Shown in pieces: positions 54,247 through 63,157 of a stretch of 64,000 bases of DNA; the first letter of the stretch is position 1, and each line of letters begins with the position of its first letter. The notes under the pieces were generated by a model, which saw only the letters and a list, made by a program, of their open reading frames with translations, ran no database searches and had not been told where the DNA came from. Both the position numbers and the translations under genes were made by a program. This DNA comes from Methylocystis sp. ATCC 49242 (GTDB taxonomy: Bacteria; Pseudomonadota; Alphaproteobacteria; Rhizobiales; Beijerinckiaceae). The stretch is from the NCBI RefSeq assembly GCF_000188155.2, contig NZ_KE124774.1, positions 470,736 through 534,735 of the forward strand. The letters run 5' to 3'.

Positions 54247-54469
54247 CTCGTCCGTCCCGATATGGCCGGACTCTAATCGCATCTGGTCGAGTTTCTCAGG
54301 GGCAGGTCAGATGCAAGGATTTCATCGGCGGACCTGATCCGGCGATTTGGCTTGGGCTGTCATTGCGCCGCTCGACGAAGGCGCGGATATGAACTTCGAA
54401 CTTGCTCGTTGACGCATGGAAGCCGATAAATCAACGTCGTCCGTGGTCGTCTCGACGATGCCGATCGGC

Positions 54470-55714
54470 CTACCGGATGTTGATAACCTTCGCGACGCTT
54501 GGTGTACCGTCACTCTTCATCGCAAAGAGCATGTAGTTTCCTGACAGGACAAGGCCGCGATTGGCGGGAATGCGGAGCGTCGCGCTCGTAGCTGTCCGGC
54601 TGACGATCGTCAACGGTACGCGGCGCTGGTCAGTGTTCAGGGAGTGCGTCACGGAGGACATCCGAACGAGGCTGAGGGACGACACGCTGTTCCCGATACC
54701 GACCGTAATCGTCTCACCATGGGTCGCTGTCGCGGGCGCGGACGACAGGGTGGGGCGGTCGCGCGAAGCGCCGTCCGGATTCAAAAGATAGGGCGGTTTG
54801 AAAATCTGCGCGTCAGGATGGTTTGTCGTGCATTTTCCGCATTGCCCTCCGCCGCCAACAAGCACGCTGCCGTCGAGCAAGAGAAGAGCAAATGAATGAT
54901 AATTACGCGGTGTATTCATCGGCGCGAGCGACGTGAAGTTTGCCGTCGTCGGATTCCAGATTTCGGGGATCAGCACCGAGTTAAAATCAGAGAAAAGGTT
55001 GCCACCGCTTTTTACGCCACCGAAAACCGCCACATCGCCGTTCGGCAGCACAACCGAGTTGGCGAAGGTGCGGGCATATTTCATCGAGCCAAGTTTCTTT
55101 ACGTAAGGCGCGACGGCGGGACCCGGGGCCAGGTCGAGGATAAAGGCGTTGTTAGTCGGCGTTGGCTTATCGTAGCTTGGCGCGCCGCCGACGGTCAGAA
55201 TTTTATTGATGTCGTAAGGAATGAAATTGCCATTCATCGCATCGCTGTCATCGCCTCGTAGCCCGGCATACACGACTGACCCGACGCCGGCTGTGTTGAT
55301 CCAGTGCATTTTTCGCGACGGTCCGGCGTGGAAGACCCAGCCGTCGCGGGATCCAAAAAGCCACATATGGTTGTCTGCGCGATACGCGCCGGTCGGATCA
55401 GCGGTCATGAAATCGTCGGGCAGAACATTTGCAAGCACCGTCCATCTTCCGCCTGGCGTCAGAAGTTCGCCTTTCTTGTCTTCGTTGCCGCCGCTCCATG
55501 AGCCGCCCAAGGTAAAGACCTTGCCGCTGGAGGTGAGAGTCGAACTGGAATACCCACGCGGAATATTCAACTCGGGTCCGGACAACCACTGCCCGCGGCT
55601 ATTCATCGCACTTGTGCGTGTCGCATTGGTGCCTCCAGTCATGACGAGCGAGCCGTCAGCAAGAAAATTTGTACCCTCGCAGAAATATTCGTGATTTGTG
55701 TTTGTTATGACCGT
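54470..55714 (-). pseudogene. 5'-truncated copper radical oxidase (galactose oxidase / DUF1929 family)
   Basis: C-terminal 415 or so residues of a galactose-oxidase-like protein. The open frame runs to 55714 and is interrupted 4 bp from the IS21-family end; the signal peptide and N-terminal part are gone. Remaining residues correspond to the whole copper-radical site: Cys in HEYFCEGTNF (galactose oxidase C228), Tyr in PRGYSSS (Y272, thioether partner), Tyr-His in PRNYHSFALL (Y495/H496) and His in SSVTHSLNTDQRR (H581). The Kelch-like repeats and the DUF1929 C-terminal domain (RPTLSSAPATATHGE to the end) are present. Beyond the element I do not find the missing 5' part. Confidence 0.88.
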
Positions 55715-55843
55715 CTAATGAACAGCGGCGGCAAAGTGTGCCACTGAAGCGGCTTTGCGGGCTGCTGTGACGGCGGCGCAAAAGTGTACCGGTCCTGATA
55801 GGCCGAACTCGATGTCATCGACTGGCATGGAGAGGCCGAAAGG

Positions 55844-57382
55844 ATGTTCACAGTGGAACTCTATGCCCGGGTGAGACGCGCGGTGATGGCGGAAGGGCTG
55901 AGCCGCCGGGAAGCGGCCAGGCGCTTCGGCGTGCACCGCAATACGATCACGAAGATGCTTCAATATTCGGTTCCGCCGGGGTATCGGCGTCGGGAGCGGC
56001 CGATCTCGAAGAAGCTGGGGCCGTATATGGCCTGGATCGACAAGGTCCTGGCGGATGATCGGCTTGTTCACGCCAAGCAGCGTCATACGGCACAGCGGAT
56101 ATTCGAACGGCTGCGGGACGAAGAAGGGTTTTCCGGCGGTTACACGATCGTCCGGGAATATGTCGCGCAGGCGCAGTTGCGGTCGCGCGAGATGTTTATT
56201 CCACTCAGCCATCGACCGGGGAATGCGCAGGCGGATTTTGGCGAGGCGGACGCCTATATCGCCGGCAGGAAGGTCCGCTTTCATTATTTTTGCATGGACC
56301 TGCCGCATTCGGACGGCTGCTTCGTCAAGGCCTATCCGGCGGAGACGGCGGAAGCCTTCTGCGACGGCCATGTCGCGGCCTTCGCCTTCTTTGGCGGCGT
56401 CCCCCAGTCCATTCTTTACGACAATACGCGTCTCGCGGTCGCCAGGATCGTGAAGGGTGGAGAGCGTCTGCGTTCGCAAATGTTTGCGGAACTCCAGAGC
56501 CATTACCTTTTTGCTGATCGCTTTGGCCGGCCCGGCAAGGGGAATGACAAGGGCAAGGTCGAGGGGCTTGTCGGCTATGTCCGGCGCAACTTCATGACGC
56601 CACTGCCCGTGGCGGAGAGTTTCGAGGCGCTGAACGCGAGGTTCCTGGACGCCTGCACGAAACGACGGCGGGCGATCCTGCGCGGCCAGTCGACGCCGAT
56701 CGGCGAACGCATGCAGGCGGATATGGCGGCATTCCTGCCGGCGCCGCCGGCTCCCTATGACGCCTGTCACAAGGTCGCGACGCGCGTGTCGTCGATGGCG
56801 CTGGTGCGCTACCGCAACAACGATTACTCGGTCCCGACGCGCTTCGGCCATCGGGAGGCGCTGGCCAAGGGCTATGTCGATCGGGTCGAGATTGTCTGCG
56901 GCGGGGAGACCATCGCCGTGCATGCGCGCAGCTACGGCAAGGCCGAGTTCATCTACAACCCGCTGCATTATCTCGCCCTGCTCGAACACAAGAGCCGCGC
57001 GCTCGATCAGGCCGCGCCGCTCGACGACTGGCGGCTTGCCGACTGCGTGCATCGTCTGCGGCGGCTGATGGAGGCGCGCATGGGGAATGGCGGGCGCCGC
57101 GAGTTCATCCAGGTGCTGCGGCTGATGGAGGACTTTCATCAGCATCAGGTCGAACAGGCAGTCGCGGAGGCGCTGCGTCTTGGCGCGATCAGCTTTGACG
57201 CAGTGAAGATGCTGCTGCTGGCCAGGCTGGAGAACCGGCCCGCGCGGCTCGATCTGACATTCTACCCCTACCTGCCGGCGGCTACGGTCGGCGCGACGGA
57301 TCCGCGCGCCTATCTCGGGCTCGTCGCCGGCGCGAGCGTCATCGCGGGCGTCATGGAGACGACCGCGGGAGGTCCGGCATGA
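55844..57382 (+). CDS. istA: IS21-family transposase IstA
   Basis: 512 residues. N-terminal HTH (RREAARRFGVHRNTITKML), integrase core with Asp in GNAQADFGEADAY, Asp in SILYDNTRLAV and Glu in KGNDKGKVEGLVGYVRRN, and a Mu-type C-terminal beta domain. Ends overlapping the istB start (ATGA). Intact. The antisense of this gene also shows a long open frame, a GC-rich artefact. Confidence 0.96.
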   Translation: MFTVELYARVRRAVMAEGLSRREAARRFGVHRNTITKMLQYSVPPGYRRRERPISKKLGPYMAWIDKVLADDRLVHAKQRHTAQRIFERLRDEEGFSGGYTIVREYVAQAQLRSREMFIPLSHRPGNAQADFGEADAYIAGRKVRFHYFCMDLPHSDGCFVKAYPAETAEAFCDGHVAAFAFFGGVPQSILYDNTRLAVARIVKGGERLRSQMFAELQSHYLFADRFGRPGKGNDKGKVEGLVGYVRRNFMTPLPVAESFEALNARFLDACTKRRRAILRGQSTPIGERMQADMAAFLPAPPAPYDACHKVATRVSSMALVRYRNNDYSVPTRFGHREALAKGYVDRVEIVCGGETIAVHARSYGKAEFIYNPLHYLALLEHKSRALDQAAPLDDWRLADCVHRLRRLMEARMGNGGRREFIQVLRLMEDFHQHQVEQAVAEALRLGAISFDAVKMLLLARLENRPARLDLTFYPYLPAATVGATDPRAYLGLVAGASVIAGVMETTAGGPA

Positions 57383-58221
57383 CCATCTCGCATGAGCCAG
57401 GTTCGCAGACGATCGTCGCGCCGCAGGTGCTGCTGGGTAATCATCTCAAGGCGCTGAAGCTTCCCACCTTCGCGCGCGAATATGAGAAGGTGGCGCTGGA
57501 GTCGGCGCAGGACCGCGCCGATTACCCGCGCTATCTGCTACGCCTGTGCGAACTGGAGCGCATTGATCGCGAGCGGCGCAATGTCGAGCGCCGCATCCGG
57601 CTGGCGCGCTTTACGCAGGTCAAAAGCCTCGACACATTTGACTTTACCGCCCAGCCTTCACTCAACAAGCCGCTCGTGCTGGAGCTGGCGCGGTGCGAAT
57701 GGATCGAGAAGCGACAGAACTGCATCGCCCTTGGGCCAAGCGGAACGGGGAAGACCCACGTCGCGCTCGCCCTGGGGCTCGCCGCCTGCCAGAAGGGGTT
57801 CAGCGTCGCGTTCACGACCGCCGCGGCTCTTGTGCACGAACTGATGGAGGCGCGCGACGAGCGCCGCCTGCGCGCGCTGCAAAAGCATCTCAACACCGTC
57901 AAACTGCTGATCGTCGACGAGCTGGGCTATGCGCCGTTCACGGCGGTCGGCTCAGAGCTGCTCTTCGAGGTCTTCAGCCAGCGCTATGAACGCGGTGCGA
58001 CGCTGGTGACCAGCAATCTGCCCTTTGATGAATGGACGTCGGTGTTTGGCTCCGAGCGTCTCACCGGCGCATTGCTCGACCGGCTCACCCATCATGTCCA
58101 CATTCTGGAAATGAACGGCGAGAGCTATCGGCTGGCGACCGCAAAGAAAGCGCAACGGCGAAACCGCGATCTCCCCGACGCGCCCGCAATCGACAAAGGA
58201 GGCGCCGACACGACGAACTGA
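57379..58221 (+). CDS. istB: IS21-family helper ATPase IstB
   Basis: 280 residues, DnaC-like AAA+ ATPase: Walker A GPSGTGKTHVAL, Walker B VKLLIVDELGYAPF, sensor ATLVTSNLPFDEW, arginine region VFGSERLTGALLDRLTHH. Starts inside the istA stop. It selects the target DNA for IstA. Intact, so the element may be active. Confidence 0.96.
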   Translation: MTISHEPGSQTIVAPQVLLGNHLKALKLPTFAREYEKVALESAQDRADYPRYLLRLCELERIDRERRNVERRIRLARFTQVKSLDTFDFTAQPSLNKPLVLELARCEWIEKRQNCIALGPSGTGKTHVALALGLAACQKGFSVAFTTAAALVHELMEARDERRLRALQKHLNTVKLLIVDELGYAPFTAVGSELLFEVFSQRYERGATLVTSNLPFDEWTSVFGSERLTGALLDRLTHHVHILEMNGESYRLATAKKAQRRNRDLPDAPAIDKGGADTTN

Positions 58222-58550
58222 TCGCCGTCGCGCGCGTTGAACCGCGCTGCGCTACGCTCCGCGCGCCTCAACGCCCGCGTCAACTAAACTACAAGGGCCG
58301 TGCGGCCCTTTTCTCGAAACCAGACCGGTACACTTTTACCCCGCCTTCATGCACATTTTGTCCCCGCCATTGACACATCACCTCTTCATTAGGGGAGGCT
58401 CATTTATCGGCCACCGGTCGTTGGTCGCTGATAACTTTGTGCTGTCTGCAATCGATTGATGTTAGCGTGCAGGGTTTGCGTGCAAGCCCACATCACCAAA
58501 GCCGTGTCATGATAGAAACAGATATAATCGAATAGACCGATGAAAAATTA

Positions 58551-58583
58551 GCGTGCAGGGATGAATGAAGCATTCCTGCACGC
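58551..58583 (-). terminator. Rho-independent terminator of the receptor/RTX transcription unit
   Basis: Reverse-strand stem GCGTGCAGG...CCTGCACGC, extended by a G-U pair and ATG/CAT to 13 bp, loop of seven bases, followed by TAATTTTTC. It lies 17 bp beyond the stop of the RTX gene. This is the clearest intrinsic terminator in the window. Confidence 0.82.
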
Positions 58584-58599
58584 CAGGAGGGTGCCCGTC

Positions 58600-60420
58600 T
58601 CAATATATAAAATCAGTTGCAGGATTAAGGGTCGACACGCCAGTCAAGGCGATTTCGAAATCCGCTGTACGATTTCCATCCACGTCTCCAGACAGAATTC
58701 CCCCCGAGAAGCGAAGCTGGCCGGGTGTTCCACTAAATCCGCTTGCGCCGATATATGTGAAGCTTTGATCTCCCGGCTGAGAGGTGTTTGCGTCGACACG
58801 CCATAAGTCAATGCGGTCAACGCCCGAAGTGAAGTCCACTATCACGTCACGATTAGGGCCGACAGACATATCGGTCAACCGGGCGAAAACGAACGTGTCT
58901 CTCCCAAGCCCGCCTCGGACGATATCTTTGCCGGCGCCGCCTTCTATCACATTTGCCAAATTATTGCCCGTTAGAACGTCATTGAAGGGTGTCCCTACAA
59001 TATTCTCAATCGCGGTCAAGGTGTCGACGCCCGCGCCCTGAGTGTTCTGTGCGCCAACTATCGACAGGTTCACAACTACTCTCGCGGTGGCGTGGAGATA
59101 CGATACTGTGTCTATTCCCGCGCCGCCATTGATCGAATCATTTCCGGGTCCGCCTTCGATCACATTGGGGCCCCCATTACCGATCAGCGTGTCGTTGAAC
59201 GACGATCCGATGAGGTTTTCGATTGAAGTCAATGTGTCGACCCCGGCTCCAATCGTATTCTGGGCGCCGGCGATTGAGAGATTCACAACGACTCGGGCGT
59301 TTGCGTGTTCGTATGACGCGGTGTCGAATCCAGCGCCGCCGTTTATGGAGTCATTACCGGGGCCGCCCTCGATTACGTTAGGGCCGTTATTGCCAATAAG
59401 CGTGTCATTGAATCTCGATCCTCTCAGATTTTCGATCTGCAGGAGAGTATCGGTCCCTGCGCCTATTGTATTCTGGGCGCTGGTAAGTGCGAGATTGACG
59501 ACGACTCTGGAGGAGGCGTTTTCGTATGACGCCGTGTCAGAGCCAGCGGCGCCGTTTATGGAGTCGTTTCCGGGCCCGCCTTCAATGATGTTGGCGCCTG
59601 CGTTTCCGACAAGAGTATCGTTAAAAGCGGAGCCGATGAGGTTTTCGATCTGCAAGAGCGTGTCGATGCCCGCGCCAAGCGTGTTCTGAGGTCCCGCAAG
59701 GGCGAGGTTTACAGCCACTCGCGACCTTGCGCGCGTATAGGACGCGGTGTCGGATCCCGGTCCGCCGTCGATCCTGTTTTTCCCCGTCCGGCCTTCAATA
59801 TTGTCGTCGCCGGCGCTGCCGGAAATTATATCATCCTGCGAAGTTCCGACAATATTGTTGTTACCCGTCGAGCCATTGATATGTATCGTATCGACGCCGC
59901 CGACTTCGCCCAATCCCGGATAAACATATGGCCCCCATACTGCGCCATAAGTGATGAGATCAGTTTTGAACACCCAGCCGGAAGCATTGAAGCTGGAGTT
60001 GCCCGGCGTCAGATTCACCGTGATGTCCTGATTGCCCCATGCGCCATAGATGGCGAGATTGTTCGACATAAGGCCAGGGCCAAATTGGGAAGATGAAAAA
60101 ATTGCCTGACCAGGCATTTCCATCAGCATGTAATTGAAGGCGAGCACTTCGAGATTTCGGAGCGTGGCGGTCGAAAAATTGAAATTGTCCGCGGGAAAAT
60201 CAATGCCGGTCATCGTCTTGGTGACCCAAAGCGTATCGACGCCGGCGTTGCCGTTATATGTGTCCCCCGGTATGAAGCTTCTACGATTGACGATTATGTT
60301 GTCGCCGCCGGGAGTTCCCAGAAGTGTGTCGGGAGCGGCGGTTGCGTAGAGATCAGCGGCGAGTGCTGAATTCGCCGAAATTGCGAGGGCTGTGGCGGAG
60401 AGAAAGGTAGAAAACTTCAT
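58600..60420 (-). CDS. RTX (haemolysin-type) Ca-binding repeat protein with a Sec signal peptide
   Basis: 606 residues. A typical Sec signal peptide (FLSATALAISANSALAA) starts the protein, followed by a unique domain (residues 23-185) with a Met-rich patch NYMLMEMPG. Nonapeptide RTX repeats then appear as GGPGNDSIN and DTLIGN-type motifs (about 185-500) arranged in four near-identical 71-residue units. The C-terminal part (VFARLTDMSVGPNRDVIVDF to DVDGNRTADFEIALTGV) is the serralysin-like C-terminal domain normally recognised by type I secretion. Sec signal and type I-like C-terminus together are uncommon. It is 73 bp downstream of the copper-type receptor gene on the same strand and ends at a strong terminator. 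Confidence 0.88.
   Translation of the reverse strand: MKFSTFLSATALAISANSALAADLYATAAPDTLLGTPGGDNIIVNRRSFIPGDTYNGNAGVDTLWVTKTMTGIDFPADNFNFSTATLRNLEVLAFNYMLMEMPGQAIFSSSQFGPGLMSNNLAIYGAWGNQDITVNLTPGNSSFNASGWVFKTDLITYGAVWGPYVYPGLGEVGGVDTIHINGSTGNNNIVGTSQDDIISGSAGDDNIEGRTGKNRIDGGPGSDTASYTRARSRVAVNLALAGPQNTLGAGIDTLLQIENLIGSAFNDTLVGNAGANIIEGGPGNDSINGAAGSDTASYENASSRVVVNLALTSAQNTIGAGTDTLLQIENLRGSRFNDTLIGNNGPNVIEGGPGNDSINGGAGFDTASYEHANARVVVNLSIAGAQNTIGAGVDTLTSIENLIGSSFNDTLIGNGGPNVIEGGPGNDSINGGAGIDTVSYLHATARVVVNLSIVGAQNTQGAGVDTLTAIENIVGTPFNDVLTGNNLANVIEGGAGKDIVRGGLGRDTFVFARLTDMSVGPNRDVIVDFTSGVDRIDLWRVDANTSQPGDQSFTYIGASGFSGTPGQLRFSGGILSGDVDGNRTADFEIALTGVSTLNPATDFIY
58915..59770 (-). repeat. Four tandem 213-bp repeats inside the RTX gene
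   Basis: The motifs giving DTASY/DTVSY, (R/V)VVNL, GAGxDTL and FNDTL recur every 213 bp (71 codons) four times. The DNA repeats are recent enough that several stretches are almost identical, which allows slippage or unequal crossing-over to change copy number between strains. Confidence 0.8.
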
Positions 60421-60493
60421 GAGTTAGATCCTTCTCCAGAGTTTTTCAGCGACGTCGAGCGGTCCAACGTTCAGTCGCTTCTCGATTTGACGG

Positions 60494-63055
60494 TTAAAAT
60501 TTTACGGTCAGGCCTGCGACGATGTTTCGTCCCATTCCGGCGACCGGGCTCGGTATGCTGAAGGGACTAAGACCGGTATTAGTCCAGGCCTTGTAGCCGG
60601 TGATGTAGAAGCCGCCCAACGCGGGGTAGTAGAGCGTGTTGGCGATGTTCTCGATTGCGAAATCAAGCCGCAGGTTCGACCACTCGTAACTCGACCGCAA
60701 ATTGACGAGCGTATATGCCGGCGTGTGAAGTTCGTTGCGCTGGACAGATACATGGTTTTTGGCGCCGACAACGACAAGTTCAACACCGTTCGTCCATCCA
60801 CCGAGCTTGTGCTCAATTCCAAGTCGCGTGTTGATGGGCATGATATTGTATAGGCCATCGCCCTTCTTCTGGGCGTCTGCGAGCAGGTAACACAACTGGT
60901 CCGCATAGACGGAGCCGATAGTCGGCGGATTGCCCGCGGCAAAGAAATTACAGTTGCGCGGGTCGCCCGTGTCCAGGTTTCGGCCGTAAGTGTAACTGGC
61001 GAGCGCTGTGCCGTAGAAGCGGCCGAAATCAGGATCTTCGAATATCTTCAGCCTTCCGGAGAAATCCACACCCCATATCAGGGCATTGTGGTTTCTGAAT
61101 TGAAGCTCTTGAAACACGTAAGGACCGGGAGCCGCCGGCCCCGTGAAAGCGAAGCTGCCAACACGATTGGCGTCGATATAATTTTGAACAAAGCTGTAAT
61201 AGGGCGCGATACGCGCCTCCCACTCATTCTTCGGGTCGCGCCAGGAGCCAGTAAGCGAAAAAGTATGCGCCACCTCCGGCACGAGATCGAGATTGCCAAC
61301 GTAACCATTCGCGTCGCCGAACTGGTTGACCATGGCAGCGGTCATGGTGCCGACGCCCCAGGCGTATCGTTCATACAAATTCGGTGATCGCGTCTTGCGC
61401 GAATACCCGCCTTCGTACGTTGTATTTTCGTCGGGCTTGTAACGAACTTGCGCTGTCACGTCGAAGTTGACGTCGGTGCGTCGATGGCTGCGGGAGTTGA
61501 AAATCTGCGCAGCGACGGCGTCCGGATTCAGCATGATGCCGGGAATCCAGAAGTCGCCGATTTTCATGGGCATGAATGCAGGATTTCTTGGATCGTAGGC
61601 CGCCGCCTCTCCGGCGTTCGAAAAGACGAGATCATTTCGCACGCCGACGAGCGTTGACCACTGCGGCGTCCATTTCGCTTCCCACTCTGCGAAATGACTG
61701 AGCCGGTTACGTATGCCATTCCGGATGTTCCATTGCGTGAATGGCGTCATCATCTTCATCGTCATGTCGAAGATGGTCGGATCAGGCAGCATGAATGTCG
61801 TATTGTCGCGCGCTGTCATGATGCCGCCACCGGGAATTGGCTCCCACCAATCATTCAATCGGAAGCCGTGAAATTCGCTTCCGACGCGGACGAGATGATC
61901 TTCATTTACCGGGTGATCGAGCTTGACGGAGTAGCCATAATCGAGACCGTTCGTGGCCATCGGCATGTAGTCGGGCTGCTTGTCGTTGAGAAAGCCCATC
62001 GTGTGCGAAACATTGTGCCAATAGGCGCGCGCGTCGACGAAACCCCAGTCTCCTGTTCCCTGATACTTTGCTTCGACCTGATACCCGCGGTTGGCGGTCA
62101 TATCCATGCGCTGATTGGCGAAGCCCTGGTAGGGAATATTCGTGATGGCGCCCCTGAGCGACAGAAGATGCCCGTCGTTCTGATAGGCGATCGTACCCTG
62201 GTGGTTTTCGGAAATGAAATTCGTCGAGAGAACCTTGGCGTCATTGCCGCCAGCGCGATAGTCGGTCGCCCGTGACCACGAGCCGTTGTATAGGAATGCG
62301 TAGTGGTCAGTCGCCGTATTGACGATGGCTGAAGCGCCAATGCCGGTGTTGTTCGAACGAAAGAAGCTCGACGTCTCGCCGGTCACGAGAACGTTGTTGT
62401 CGGGGCCGAGACGTAACTTGCCTGCCTCAAAAAGCTCTATGAACGGCTTTCTGGCGTCAGCGGGTTCGGGAGGCGCGGCGGTCGTCGTCGCCGCCGATCG
62501 GAAAACAGGCGACGGTGGTTCGACGATGATCGTTCCGCCGATCGAATCGCCGCCTTTGCTGACCGGAACAACGCCGGAATACACTTCGACTTTCCCGACC
62601 GTGTTGGCGTCGGAATAGGAGAGCGGCGGGTTCATGTGATTGGCGCATGCTGACGTGACAGCGACGCCGCTGGTCATAATCTTGATTCGATCATCCGCCA
62701 TGCCATGGATGACGGGCAGTCGTGAAACGCCGCCAGCCTCATACATGCTGACGCCGGGCGTTCGCTCGAGGAGTTTCGTCGTGTCGGGCGACGTGGCGCG
62801 TTCGTCCGCGATTTCTGCGCGAGGCACGACCTCCGGTTCTCGCATCGGCTCGGGGGCGGGCGCCGGCTCCGGCGCAGGAGCCGCAACCGGAGCGGCTACA
62901 GGCGTCGCAACGCGCCGCTGTGGCGTTGTGGATGTCGCGTGCCTTGGGCGGTTGGCCGCAATGGTGATGTCGGGGAGGGCTTGCTGCGCCAAACCGGGCG
63001 TTGCACAGACGAGCGCGATGAGACTGGCGCTGCGAGCGATAGATACGCGGAACAT
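60494..63055 (-). CDS. TonB-dependent copper-type receptor, OprC/NosA-like
   Basis: 853 residues. Signal peptide ending GLAQQ, TonB-box-like LPDITIAAN, a Pro/Ala/Glu linker, plug and barrel, C-terminal strand IVAGLTVKF. The plug has VIHGMADDRIKIMTSGV and TSACANHMNPPLSY, the signature of the copper receptor subfamily. C137 and M141 form a CxxxM pair like C143/M147 of Pseudomonas OprC. H351 and M353 (VSHTMGF) form an HxM pair like H323/M325. These four residues bind copper in OprC. Start ATG with a GGAGGAAAG site. Upstream by 102 bp lies an outer-membrane barrel gene and downstream the RTX gene, all on the reverse strand. Copper import is strongly suggested, not proven. Confidence 0.88.
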   Translation of the reverse strand: MFRVSIARSASLIALVCATPGLAQQALPDITIAANRPRHATSTTPQRRVATPVAAPVAAPAPEPAPAPEPMREPEVVPRAEIADERATSPDTTKLLERTPGVSMYEAGGVSRLPVIHGMADDRIKIMTSGVAVTSACANHMNPPLSYSDANTVGKVEVYSGVVPVSKGGDSIGGTIIVEPPSPVFRSAATTTAAPPEPADARKPFIELFEAGKLRLGPDNNVLVTGETSSFFRSNNTGIGASAIVNTATDHYAFLYNGSWSRATDYRAGGNDAKVLSTNFISENHQGTIAYQNDGHLLSLRGAITNIPYQGFANQRMDMTANRGYQVEAKYQGTGDWGFVDARAYWHNVSHTMGFLNDKQPDYMPMATNGLDYGYSVKLDHPVNEDHLVRVGSEFHGFRLNDWWEPIPGGGIMTARDNTTFMLPDPTIFDMTMKMMTPFTQWNIRNGIRNRLSHFAEWEAKWTPQWSTLVGVRNDLVFSNAGEAAAYDPRNPAFMPMKIGDFWIPGIMLNPDAVAAQIFNSRSHRRTDVNFDVTAQVRYKPDENTTYEGGYSRKTRSPNLYERYAWGVGTMTAAMVNQFGDANGYVGNLDLVPEVAHTFSLTGSWRDPKNEWEARIAPYYSFVQNYIDANRVGSFAFTGPAAPGPYVFQELQFRNHNALIWGVDFSGRLKIFEDPDFGRFYGTALASYTYGRNLDTGDPRNCNFFAAGNPPTIGSVYADQLCYLLADAQKKGDGLYNIMPINTRLGIEHKLGGWTNGVELVVVGAKNHVSVQRNELHTPAYTLVNLRSSYEWSNLRLDFAIENIANTLYYPALGGFYITGYKAWTNTGLSPFSIPSPVAGMGRNIVAGLTVKF

Positions 63056-63157
63056 GGTCTTTCCTCCGCCCAACGCGATAAGCAATTAATTCCGGCTCGC
63101 CACGATCCTCGAGCGGATTGCGGCGAGCCGGACATCCATCATCGTTTTTTCAGTCGA

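Larger units (their letters stand above)
53042..54309 (-). mobile_element. IS3-family insertion sequence (IS407-type), complete with target duplication
   Basis: 1,268 bp bounded by inverted ends: TGACCTGCCCCTGA at 53042-53055 and its complement at 54296-54309. It is flanked by a direct 4-bp target duplication GATG (53038-53041 and 54310-54313), the size known for the IS407 group. It carries the two overlapping transposase frames on the reverse strand. Borders are certain to the base, and the intact ends suggest recent insertion. Confidence 0.95.
55719..58375 (+). mobile_element. IS21-family insertion sequence (istA-istB)
   Basis: About 2.66 kb. The left end (TGAACAGCGGCGGCAAAGTG...) and the reverse-complemented right end (TGTCAATGGCGGGGACAAAATG...) are similar. 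Both ends also carry an internal AAAAGTGTACCGGTC sequence (about 55790 and about 58320), the multiple terminal repeats usual for IS21. The flanks show no duplicated target, which, with the missing 5' part of the oxidase gene, points to a deletion or recombination after insertion. Confidence 0.88.

Noticed and set aside
55715-57145. Open frame antisense to istA (476 codons)
   Set aside because: Shadow of a clear IstA gene, composition typical of antisense GC-rich DNA.
58376-58599. Search for the missing 5' part of the copper radical oxidase beyond the IS21 element
   Set aside because: Neither strand here shows galactose-oxidase-like sequence; the region instead holds the terminator of the RTX gene.
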